A stretch of DNA of 64,000 bases from AP-15 sp963701815 (GTDB taxonomy: Bacteria; Pseudomonadota; Alphaproteobacteria; ATCC43930; CGMCC-115725): NCBI GenBank assembly GCA_963701815.1, contig CAVPBN010000007.1:62001-126000 (forward strand), written 5' to 3'. Each line of letters opens with the position of its first letter. Position 1 is the stretch's first letter. The notes below the pieces were generated by a model, which saw only the letters and a list, made by a program, of their open reading frames with translations, did not search any database and was not told the DNA's origin. The position numbers and the translations under genes were made by a program. Shown in pieces: positions 40,714 to 48,748 of the stretch.

Positions 40714-41799
40714 ATGCTGTTCAAATGCCTGCCGCCCGGCGCGCCGATCCCGGGGCGGTTTCCCGGTCCCGCGCATGCCCGCGGCAAATGGTTCACCGTC
40801 GACATTCATTGCCATGTGCTGACCCCGAAGGCCGCCGAGATGGTCGCCGGCGACGCCGCCGCCACCCGCCATCCGCGCGAAATCTATGCCAACGAGCGCA
40901 CCCGCGAGGTCAACCGTCAGCAAGCGGAACGCAACCGCATCCAGTTTACCTCGATCGAAAATCGGGTCGCCGATATGGACCTGATGGGGATCGACATCCA
41001 GGCGATATCGCCGTCGCCGAACCAGACCTATTACGCCGCAGCGCCCGATCTCGGCATCGCTACGGCGCGGGTCATCAACGACAACCTCGCCGAGATCGCC
41101 GGGCGCTATCCCGACCGCTTTGTTCCGCTCGGGACGGTGCCGTTCCAAGCGCCCGACCTCGCCGTCGCGGAACTCGACCGGCTGCACAAATCGCTGGGTT
41201 TTCGCGGCATCGAGATCGCCACCAATGTCGGCGGCGAGGATCTGTCGGCCGAACGGTTTCGCAAGATCTTTGCCCGGATCGAGGAATTGGGCCTTCTGGT
41301 CTTCATGCACCCGACCGGCTTTCCCGAGGCGCGGCGGTTCGCCGACCATTATCTGGTCAATGTGATCGGCAACCCGCTCGATACGACCGTCGCGGTGCAT
41401 CACCTGATCTTTGGCGGGGTGCTCGACGACCACCCCAATCTGAAGCTCGTGCTGTCGCACGGCGGCGGCTACCTGCCGGCCTATTCGGGCCGCATCGACC
41501 ACGCCGCCTCGGCCCGGCCCGATGCATGCGAGGCGATCCATCGGATGCCGACCACTTATCTGAAGCGGCTCTATTTCGACACGATCGTCTACACCCACCA
41601 CCAGCTCGAATATCTGGTCGGGCAATACGGCGCCGAGCATGTATTGATGGGCACCGACTATCCGGCCGATATGGGCGAGGTCGACCCGATCGGGTTTGTC
41701 GAGGGCGCGCGGGGGCTCGACGACGCCGAGCGCCGGGCGATACTCGGCCGCAACGCCGCGCGGCTCTTGGGTATCGAAATCCCCGCCGCTGCCGGCTGA
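40714..41799 (+). CDS. Amidohydrolase family protein, ACMSD-like decarboxylase type (copy 1)
   Basis: This 361-residue metal-dependent hydrolase/decarboxylase has the metal motif DIHCHVLTPKAAEMVAG near residue 30, GDDHPNLKLVLSHGGGY with the later histidine and MGTDYPADMGE with the metal aspartate. It resembles ACMSD-type and other carboxylate-leaving decarboxylases. Copy 2 (41817) is about two-thirds identical by eye. Purine-rich sequence precedes ATG 40714. Confidence 0.85.
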   Translation: MLFKCLPPGAPIPGRFPGPAHARGKWFTVDIHCHVLTPKAAEMVAGDAAATRHPREIYANERTREVNRQQAERNRIQFTSIENRVADMDLMGIDIQAISPSPNQTYYAAAPDLGIATARVINDNLAEIAGRYPDRFVPLGTVPFQAPDLAVAELDRLHKSLGFRGIEIATNVGGEDLSAERFRKIFARIEELGLLVFMHPTGFPEARRFADHYLVNVIGNPLDTTVAVHHLIFGGVLDDHPNLKLVLSHGGGYLPAYSGRIDHAASARPDACEAIHRMPTTYLKRLYFDTIVYTHHQLEYLVGQYGAEHVLMGTDYPADMGEVDPIGFVEGARGLDDAERRAILGRNAARLLGIEIPAAAG

Positions 41800-41816
41800 T
41801 TCCGGGAGAAGCAAGA

Positions 41817-42902
41817 ATGCTGTTCAAATGTTTGCCGGAGGGCGCCCCGATCCCGGGCCGCTTTCCGGGGCCGGTGCACGCCCGCGGCAAATGGTTCACG
41901 ATCGACATTCACTGCCATGTGCGCTGCGCCGCGGCGACGCAAATGGTCGAGGGCCACAGCGAGGTCTCGCGCTGGTTTCTCGAAACCCAGGCGAGCGAAA
42001 AGAGCCGCGCCGTCAACCGCGCCAACGGCGAGCGCAGCGCCGAGCAAGGCGCCTCGCCCGAGCGGCGGATCGCCGATATGGACCGGATGGGGATCGACAT
42101 CCAGGCGATCTCGCCGGCCCCGCGCCAAACCTATTACGGCGCCGATCCCGAACTCGGCCTGGCCAGCGCGCGCGCGATCAACGACTTTATCGCCGAAATC
42201 TGCGGCAAATATCCCGACCGCTTTCTCGGCCTCGGCACCGTGCCGTTCCAGGCGCCGGAGCTGGCGGTCGCCGAGCTCGACCGGCTGCACAAATCATTGG
42301 GCTTTCGCGGCATCGAGATCATGACCCATGTCGCCGGCGAGGATCTGTCGGCCGAACGCTTCCGCAGGATCTTCGCCCGCTGCGAGGAGTTGGGCCTCCT
42401 CGTCTTCATGCATTCCGACGGCTTTACCGAGGCCGGGCGTCTCACCGAGCATTATTTCGCCAATGTGATCGGCAACCCGCTCGATACGACGGTGGCGCTG
42501 CATCACCTGATTTTCGGCGGCGTGCTGCGCGATTATCCCAATTTGAAGCTCGTCGCCTCGCATGGCGGCGGCTATCTGCCGGCCTATGCGGGCCGCATCG
42601 ACCATGCCGCCTCGGCGCGGCCCGACGCGTGCGAACAGATCGCGCGGATGCCGTCGACCTACCTGAAGCGGCTCTATTTCGACGCGCTCGTCTACACCCG
42701 CCACCAGCTCGAATACCTCGTCGAGGAATACGGCGCCGACCATATCCTGATGGGCACCGACTATCCGGCCGATATGGGCGAGATCGATCCCGTGGGCATG
42801 ATCGAAGGCTGCGCCGGGCTCGACGATGCCGAGCGCAAGGCGATCTTCGGCGGCAACGCCGCGCGGCTGCTGAACCTCGAAGCGCCGTCCAGACCGCGTT
42901 AG
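41817..42902 (+). CDS. Amidohydrolase family protein, ACMSD-like decarboxylase type (copy 2)
   Basis: A 361-residue paralogue of the preceding gene, starting 17 bases after its stop. It shares MLFKCLP-GAPIPGRFPGP, DIHCHV, DMD-MGIDIQAISP, LRDYPNLKLVASHGGGY and MGTDYPADMGEIDP, but the segment after the metal motif (AAATQMVEGHSEVSRWFLE) has diverged. Tandem duplication with such divergence suggests different substrates or a heteromeric enzyme. Confidence 0.85.
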   Translation: MLFKCLPEGAPIPGRFPGPVHARGKWFTIDIHCHVRCAAATQMVEGHSEVSRWFLETQASEKSRAVNRANGERSAEQGASPERRIADMDRMGIDIQAISPAPRQTYYGADPELGLASARAINDFIAEICGKYPDRFLGLGTVPFQAPELAVAELDRLHKSLGFRGIEIMTHVAGEDLSAERFRRIFARCEELGLLVFMHSDGFTEAGRLTEHYFANVIGNPLDTTVALHHLIFGGVLRDYPNLKLVASHGGGYLPAYAGRIDHAASARPDACEQIARMPSTYLKRLYFDALVYTRHQLEYLVEEYGADHILMGTDYPADMGEIDPVGMIEGCAGLDDAERKAIFGGNAARLLNLEAPSRPR

Positions 42903-43016
42903 AGGCATGCCCGCATATGCGCTTTCAGGCCTTCCGTGAGGCGACGAGCAGCCGCATGCTGTGGCCAAGCGGAGTAACGCATTAACGACGTTACTCAAGC
43001 CTTATGGGAGGAAAGC

Positions 43017-44510
43017 ATGAAATTCCTGACCAACGAACAGCTTGCCGAATTGCTGCCGGCCGAGACGTCGTCGTTCGCGTCGCCGGTGCCGACGCAGATC
43101 GTGTCGAGCGACGAATACCTGCCGGTGCCGCAGACCGAACAGCAGCGTTTGGTCGAGGCCCGGCTCAAGGACATGGCCGACCGGCTCGCCCGCCGTCAGG
43201 GTCTGTCGCGCCGCCGCTTTTTTCAGACCGCTGCCGGCATGGCCGCTTCATTCGTGGCGCTGAACCAGGTATTCGGCCACGTCTTCGACGCCAGCCTCGC
43301 CGAGGCGGCGACGCCCGATCTTGCCAATGAGCGCGCCAAGGCATTGTCGGGGCAGCTGATCATCGACGGTCACACCCATTTTCTGCGCGACGACACGAGG
43401 CTGGTGAACTTCGTCAAAATGCGCAACGCCTTCGGCAAGCTCGGCTGGAACCAGGAGCTGACCGGCGACCAGAGTTTGGACGATCTCAAATACGCCAATT
43501 ACATCAAAGAGATCTATATGGACAGCGACACAAGGGTGGCGCTGCTGTCGAACTCGCCCTCCGATCTCCCCGAAGACTGGTTCATCCCGCAGGCCCAGGT
43601 GTTCGCGACCCGAGAAAAGGTCAACAAACAGGCCGGCTCGCGGCGGATGATGGCGCATTTCACGATCACCCCGGGTCAGCCCGGCTGGCTCGACCACGTC
43701 GACCAGGCGATCGAGGTCTACAAGCCCGATTCGTGGAAGGGTTATACCGTCGGCGACAATACCCACAAAGAATTGGCTCATTGGCCGTGGCATGCCGACG
43801 ACGAAAAGCTGATGTACCCGTTCTACGAAAAGATTTCGAAAACCGGCATCAGAAACGTCTGCATCCACAAAGGGCTGTTTGCGCCCGCGGTCGAAAAGCA
43901 GTTTCCGCGGCTGCGTCCTTATGCCGATGTCGGCGATATCGGCAAGGCGGCCAAAGACTGGCCGCAGCTGAATTTCCTGGTCTACCATTCGGCCTATCGC
44001 TGGGTCGGCGGCACCCCGGCCGAGGGCATGGCCGAGTTCGACCGGACCGGTCGCAGCTCATGGACCAGCGATCTCGCCGAGATCCCGGAGAAATACGGCG
44101 TCGCCAACGTCTATGGCGATCTGGGCCAGATCTTTGCCTGGACCGCGGTCGCCGAGCCGCGTCTGGCAGCCGCCCTGATGGGGATGCTGGTCAAAGGGCT
44201 CGGACCCGATCGCGTGGTGTGGGGCACCGATGCGGTATGGACCGGCGCGCCGCAATGGCAGATCGAGGGGCTGCGCCGTCTCGAAATCCCCGACGACATG
44301 CAGAAGAAATTCGGCTTTAAGCCGTTGGGTCCGGCCGACGGCGCGGTGAAGAACGGCATTTTCGCCGGCAACACGGCGCGGCTCTACAAGTTCGACCAGC
44401 ACGCCGATCTCGTCCAGCCGGACCATTTCGCCGAACTGAAGGCCGACTATGTCAAAAACGGCCCCGGCCGCAGCAACCTGCGCTATGGTTACGTGCGCAA
44501 AAGCGGCTGA
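43017..44510 (+). CDS. Tat-exported amidohydrolase family protein
   Basis: This 497-residue protein carries an internal twin-arginine signal at about residues 62-95 (SRRRFFQTAAGMAASFVAL, ending near DASLAEAA) after an unusually long 60-residue cytoplasmic-looking prefix. The mature part starts with the metal motif IDGHTHFLRDD and ends with WGTDAVWTGAPQWQIEGLR. It follows the two tandem ACMSD-like genes by 114 bases on the same strand, so they may act on one substrate, this one in the periplasm. Confidence 0.82.
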   Translation: MKFLTNEQLAELLPAETSSFASPVPTQIVSSDEYLPVPQTEQQRLVEARLKDMADRLARRQGLSRRRFFQTAAGMAASFVALNQVFGHVFDASLAEAATPDLANERAKALSGQLIIDGHTHFLRDDTRLVNFVKMRNAFGKLGWNQELTGDQSLDDLKYANYIKEIYMDSDTRVALLSNSPSDLPEDWFIPQAQVFATREKVNKQAGSRRMMAHFTITPGQPGWLDHVDQAIEVYKPDSWKGYTVGDNTHKELAHWPWHADDEKLMYPFYEKISKTGIRNVCIHKGLFAPAVEKQFPRLRPYADVGDIGKAAKDWPQLNFLVYHSAYRWVGGTPAEGMAEFDRTGRSSWTSDLAEIPEKYGVANVYGDLGQIFAWTAVAEPRLAAALMGMLVKGLGPDRVVWGTDAVWTGAPQWQIEGLRRLEIPDDMQKKFGFKPLGPADGAVKNGIFAGNTARLYKFDQHADLVQPDHFAELKADYVKNGPGRSNLRYGYVRKSG

Positions 44511-44558
44511 GGAGTTGTAGGCTTCCTTTGACGCTCGATCGACCCGAATTGCCCGTCC

Positions 44559-44999
44559 CTAAGCTTTGGCCGTTTCGATCGCCGGCTCGGTCTGCTCTGC
44601 GCCCGCCTCGGCTTCGTCGGGGGCGTGCGCGCCGGTTCCGCCCCGGTCGGCGATCGTGGCGAAGCTTTTTTTCAATTGGTCGAGTTCCGATTCCGTCAAA
44701 TCTTCAAGCGTGAGAAGTTTGTTGCGGGCACTTGTGCTGACGCGGATCAGCTCATCCAATTTGAGCTGGACTGCGCTGGAGTCGCGGTTCTGGGTGTTCT
44801 GGATCAGGAACACCATCAGAAAGGTGACGATCGTCGTACCGGTATTGATCACCAGCTGCCAAGTGTCGGAATAATGGAACAGCGGGCCGCTGATCGCCCA
44901 AACCACAATAATTCCAAATGCCAGACCGAACGTCAGAGGGCGGCCGCATTGCCGCGAGGTCCATTGGGCGGCCTGAGAAAAGAACTTCGAAGCCGACAT
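44559..44999 (-). CDS. Low-affinity iron permease family protein
   Basis: This 146-residue membrane protein begins MSASKFFSQAAQWTSRQCG. Two helices (PLTFGLAFGIIVVWAISGPLF and LVINTGTTIVTFLMVFLIQ) are followed by the family motif QNTQNRDSSAVQLKLDELI, then a coiled, acidic tail. The family name comes from yeast Fet4; the real transport role in bacteria is not established. Confidence 0.82.
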   Translation of the reverse strand: MSASKFFSQAAQWTSRQCGRPLTFGLAFGIIVVWAISGPLFHYSDTWQLVINTGTTIVTFLMVFLIQNTQNRDSSAVQLKLDELIRVSTSARNKLLTLEDLTESELDQLKKSFATIADRGGTGAHAPDEAEAGAEQTEPAIETAKA

Positions 45000-45009
45000 G
45001 GCAGCTTCC

Positions 45010-46332
45010 TCAATCGCGTTCAGCGCAGCAGGGCAGATAGAGCCGAAAGGTGGTGCCGACCCCGAGGGTGCTTTCGACGCGGATAAATCCGCGAGACGCG
45101 CTGACAAAGCCATAGACTTGAGCCAGCCCAAGCCCGGTTCCCTTGCCCAACTCCTTGGTGGTGAAAAAGGGTTCGAAGATACGGTTTTTCGTCTCGGGCG
45201 CCATCCCGACGCCGCTGTCCGTTACCGAGACCAGCATATATGAGCCCGGCGAATGAGTTGGTTGTTCCTCAAGCTCCGATGCATTGAGCAGAACCTGCTC
45301 CACCCGCATAGTGATGGTGCCGCTGATCGGCATCGCGTCACGTGCGTTCACCGCTAGGTTCAGCAGGGCGATGTCGAACTGGCCGCGCTCGACCAGGACG
45401 GGGCACGAAACCGACGCAGTTTCGATGTTGAGCCGATGCCGGTCGCCGAGCGTGTGTTGAATCAACTGGTGAAGCTCTCTGACTGCAATGCAGAGATCGA
45501 GCCTGACCGGATCGTTGCTGTCCCGGCGCGCGAATGCCATGAGTCGCTGTACCAGCGCCGTTGCCCGGTCGGCCGCTCTCGAAGCCAGCCGGATCGGGCG
45601 CAGCAGAGAGCTTTCCGCCGCAACCCGTCCTTCGACAAGCTGCAGCGCGCAAACAATTGCGGTCAGCACGTTGTTGAAATCATGGGCGATGCCGGCGGCA
45701 AGTTGCCCGAGAATCTCCAGCTTCTGCGACTGCCGCACCGCATCTTCGGCGACGAGCCGGGCGGCCGTCTCCAGAGAGAGCTGAGCCTGTATCTCTCCGA
45801 GAGCGCCTTCGGCTTTGCCGATACGAATGTTCAGCAGGTCCATCAGCGTTTTGGCCGCAGCATCGGCGGCAACTTGCGCGGAGATGTCGCGGGAAATCAC
45901 GAGCAGGAACTCGGGACGACGCTGCGCATTCAATACCGGCGAGACCGTCACATCCAACCATTTGGGCGTACCCTTCGCGGTAGGGCAAAACCCGTTGAAC
46001 CGCGCAATCTCGCCGGCGGCAGCCGTCGCGATGGCTTGATCGACAATAGACGCCGCTTCCGGCGGCCAAAGGCTTGCCCAAGGCTGGCCGATGATCTGAC
46101 GTGAAATCATCTATTTCAGTTAATCCGCAGACCGTTCTCGTTAATAAACATAAGGTTTACCGGATAAATCGGTAACCTTTATGCAATCTTGGCTCGCCGC
46201 CAAGAGCCGGCGATATATCTCCTCGCTTTCGCTATACTGATCGCGCGATCGATCGCTCGATCTCCAGCCGCCGTATGCGTTCGTGCAAGCGTCGCCAATT
46301 CTATATTTCTCGGGGATCTCCGGCGCTCTCAT
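45010..46332 (-). pseudogene. PAS domain sensor histidine kinase, N-terminal frameshifts
   Basis: The C-terminal 366 residues (start 46110) hold an intact kinase: a PAS/PAC end (WLDVTVSPVLNAQRRPEFLLVISRDI), the phospho-acceptor box LGQLAAGIAHDFNNVLTAI, NLAVNARDAM, VTDSGVGMAPETK and GKGTGLGLAQVYGF. The N-terminal PAS part (EEIYRRLLAASQDCIKVTDLSGK) is upstream in another frame. Three single extra bases at about 46098, 46123 and 46143 (minus strand) would join it through YVYNENGLR, TEIDDFTS and IIGQPWASLWP. So a full gene is recognisable but cannot be read as written. Confidence 0.72.
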
Positions 46333-46605
46333 CTATATCTCCGTCGTTCCTTAGCAGACCGTATATTGCTTTTAGCATATTTGCGTCTCTGCCTCTGCGA
46401 TATTTTCATCAGGCGATTAAATTACAGAGAGCTGACTAGAGGGCGTTGCGAACAATCTGCTCGCCCGGTCGTTTGCCTGTCATGGGATCGACGGGATAAG
46501 CAGCATCTGGAGCAACCCGTTTCTCTCCGACGCAGAGGTACAGGCGGAGCCGGGAATGGTAATCAATCGCGCGCAGAACGATCGGGATAAGATGAGCGAG
46601 AGCAT
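46333..46605. other. Gap between kinase and Crp-like remnant
   Basis: This 273-base stretch is A/T-richer than its neighbours. The minus strand holds an open frame ending at about 46436 with LRLYLCVGEKRVAPDAAYPV and DPMTGKRPGEQIV, which reads plausibly as protein but which I cannot place. Nothing else is recognised. Confidence 0.3.
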
Positions 46606-47321
46606 ATGAGCGCTCTATCGAATCTGGCTCCGCAATCGGCTCCTGCTCGCCCTGCCGTCCTCCGATCTCCGGCAGATAATGCCGGAACTCGAACGGATAC
46701 GCTGCGAACGCGAGCAGATCCTGATGGATGCCGACAGTTCGCTCGATCATGTGTTTTTCCCCGACAGCGGCGTCGTTTCGGCGGTGGCGGTTTAGCCGAC
46801 GGCAGCATCATCGAGATGGCAACGATCGGTCGGGAGGGTTGCACGGCGGTGCAAGCCGTTTTGGGGGCCGAGAGTTCTTCCATCCGGCTGCTCGTCCAGC
46901 TTCCCGGGAGCGCGGCAAAAATGCCGCGCGCGGCGTTCACCCGGGCCATGGGATCGATGCCGTCCTTTCGCGGTCTGATGTTCGCCTACGTCCAAGCCTT
47001 TCTCGAGCAGGTATTGGTGTCGGTGGCATGCAACGGGGCGCACAGCCTCAAGCAGCGGCTGGCGCGTTGGCTGCTGACGATGCGGGACCGCAGCGACGAC
47101 GACACGCTGCAGATTACTCAGAACCTGCTCGCCGAAATGCTGGGTGTCCAGAGACCTACCATCACGAATGCTGCCCAGGCGCTGGAACGGGCCGGGTTGA
47201 TTGCGCGCGGCCGGCAGCAAGTCACGATAGCGATCGGCAGGGTCTCGTCGCAGAATCCTGCGAATGCTATCAGTTGGTGCGGGCGCGCATCGCTTCTCAC
47301 CTGCCCAAAACATACCTGTAA
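46606..47321 (+). pseudogene. Crp/Fnr family regulator with compensating frameshifts
   Basis: A cyclic-nucleotide-type sensor and helix-turn-helix regulator is visible in three pieces. A first frame from ATG 46606 (MSALSNLAP) leaves frame at about 46632; a second frame encodes NRLLLALPSSDLRQIMPELERIRCEREQILMDADSSL up to VVSAVAV; near 46791 the first frame resumes with ADGSIIEMATIGREGC and the HTH region QNLLAEMLGVQRPTITNAAQALERAGLI. A third shift near 47230 restores CECYQLVRARIASHLPKTYL. The first two shifts cancel, so a misleading 248-residue open frame remains. Confidence 0.7.
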
Positions 47322-47338
47322 AAAAAAGCGAGCCTCCA

Positions 47339-47373
47339 GGCGGTGTCGGTAATATTACATTACCGACACCGCC
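47339..47373. repeat. Perfect 15-base inverted repeat
   Basis: GGCGGTGTCGGTAAT and its exact complement ATTACCGACACCGCC flank a 5-base loop (ATTAC). A run of eight A's lies at 47320-47327, 11 bases to the left, so on the minus strand the hairpin would be followed by a T run, as in a terminator. On the plus strand it precedes the response regulator gene at 47426 and could be an operator. Confidence 0.6.
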
Positions 47374-47425
47374 TATGCAACGAGATCTAAATAATGGGGC
47401 AGAACGACGGGATGGTCGGACGGAG

Positions 47426-47806
47426 ATGGGTCAGCCAAAGCACATTCTGATCGTCGATGACGACGGCGACGTTCGGGACGTGATCATCGAAGTTCTGCGG
47501 AATTACGGCTATCGCGTCGGCAGCGCATCGGATGGGGCTGCGATGCGCGATTTTATCGAATCCGGCGATCCGGTGGATTGCGTCATCCTCGATGCCTTGA
47601 TGCCGGGCGAGGCCAGCATTTCAATGGCGGTTTATCTTAAAGAATCGTAAGATTCCGGTGGTAGTTATTTCAGGGAGCCCCGATGCCATGAACATATGCC
47701 GAAGAGAATGATCTCCAGCTCCTCAAAAAGCCTTTTCGCTCACAAGAGCTTTACAGCGCCGTCGCAAGGAGCGCTTGCCAGCGGCGAGTTCGGACAGCGA
47801 TCGTTA
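47426..47806 (+). pseudogene. Response regulator receiver protein, two frameshifts
   Basis: A single-domain receiver: MGQPKHILIVDDDGDVRDV carries the acidic pocket, and VDCVILDALMPGEASI carries the phospho-acceptor Asp. One extra base at about 47645 and another at about 47694 interrupt it; removing both restores KIPVVVISGSPDAMN, then YAEENDLQLLKKPFRSQELY with the conserved Lys. The natural stop is not identifiable as written. It probably partnered the histidine kinase 1.3 kb away. Confidence 0.7.
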
Positions 47807-47848
47807 GATCAGGAATGATGCCGATAAAAGATTGGAGGAGGACCGACG

Positions 47849-48064
47849 ATGTCCAGTTGGTATGTGTCTTATCGGGCCGGCGCCGGCACGGTAATGACCT
47901 TGGCCGAAAGCAAGGACGAGGCCATCAGCGCCGCGTGCGGTCTGTTGGATCGGAAGATCAACGTTCGGGAAATCGGCCCGCTTCTCGGAATGCGCGACAC
48001 GGGCGAGGTCATCGATGCGGTCGAAATCCGTAAGCTGCACGCGATGCGGATGAATGCAGGATAG
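47849..48064 (+). CDS. Small hypothetical protein
   Basis: A 71-residue frame starting MSSWYVSYRAGAGTVMTLAESKDEAISAACGLLD, with GGAGGA 7 bases before ATG 47849. It looks like a soluble alpha/beta domain (EVIDAVEIRKLHAMRM at the end). I do not recognise a family. The good ribosome site and clean sequence stand out within a decayed neighbourhood. Confidence 0.5.
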   Translation: MSSWYVSYRAGAGTVMTLAESKDEAISAACGLLDRKINVREIGPLLGMRDTGEVIDAVEIRKLHAMRMNAG

Positions 48065-48156
48065 GTATCCTCAGGGTTTTTAGCCGGCTGTATGCTCTAC
48101 GACGACCGGCTGCGCCACCGGACATGGGAATACCCGAGCTCGGCAAGGCCAGGCAT

Positions 48157-48720
48157 TCATTCGATCACCTCGTCGGCGCGGGCGAGGATCACTTGCGGCA
48201 CGGTGAGGCCAAGCGCCTTCGCGGTCTTCAGGTTGCACCCCTCCGTTGCCATCGATCGCCATTCGCAAATCGTCGGGAGTTTCGCGTCGACAGCGAATGC
48301 TGCAAGCGTCCGCGCATCACGGAACAGCTCGGGCGCCGAGACAATCTCCAGCGCGTCGACCCGGTGCTGCGTATTGCCGCAAAAGCGACGCGGTAGTCTT
48401 TCTGAGTGGCCGCATACGAAGACAGTATCTCCAGACCGGTGCGGCCGGCAACCTGGCGCATCGCCGCGATACCAGGCGCGTCTCGCCGGGCATTGACTGC
48501 TGTCGCCGCGATCCGCCGCGCGCCCGGTACCACATCGATGCAGCTGGTTCGCCCGGTCGGCACCGGGTTCCGGCGCGAGCATGACAATCCCGGTGACTTT
48601 GCCGCCGGGGCGGGCGAGGATTTTCGCAAAACCCGCGACGATCGGGTCCCCCCCGATAAACGGGCCGAATTTGTCGAGTTCTAAGTTGGCTTCATGGCTC
48701 AAAGGGGTTTGCGACGCGAA
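48157..48720 (-). pseudogene. ABC transporter substrate-binding protein remnant (TrpX-like)
   Basis: Pieces of a pfam04392-type periplasmic binding protein are spread over frames on the minus strand: ANLELDKFGPFIGGDPIVAGFAKILARPGGKVTGIVML; then VVPGARRIAAT...AVNARRDAPGIAAMRQVAG in another frame; then DALEIVSAPELFRDARTLAAFAVDAKLPTICEWR, and the C-terminal NLKTAKALGLTVPQVILARADEVIE. The normal middle segment between CEWR and NLKTAK is missing and the N-terminus is gone, so the gene is dead. Confidence 0.7.
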
Positions 48721-48748
48721 AAACGGCTGCCTGAAGCGTTCAACGGCG

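Noticed and set aside
46436..46750. Minus-strand frame with LYLCVGEKRVAPDAAYPV
   Set aside because: It reads partly like protein, but it overlaps the Crp-like gene and no family is recognisable; recorded only as a doubtful remnant.
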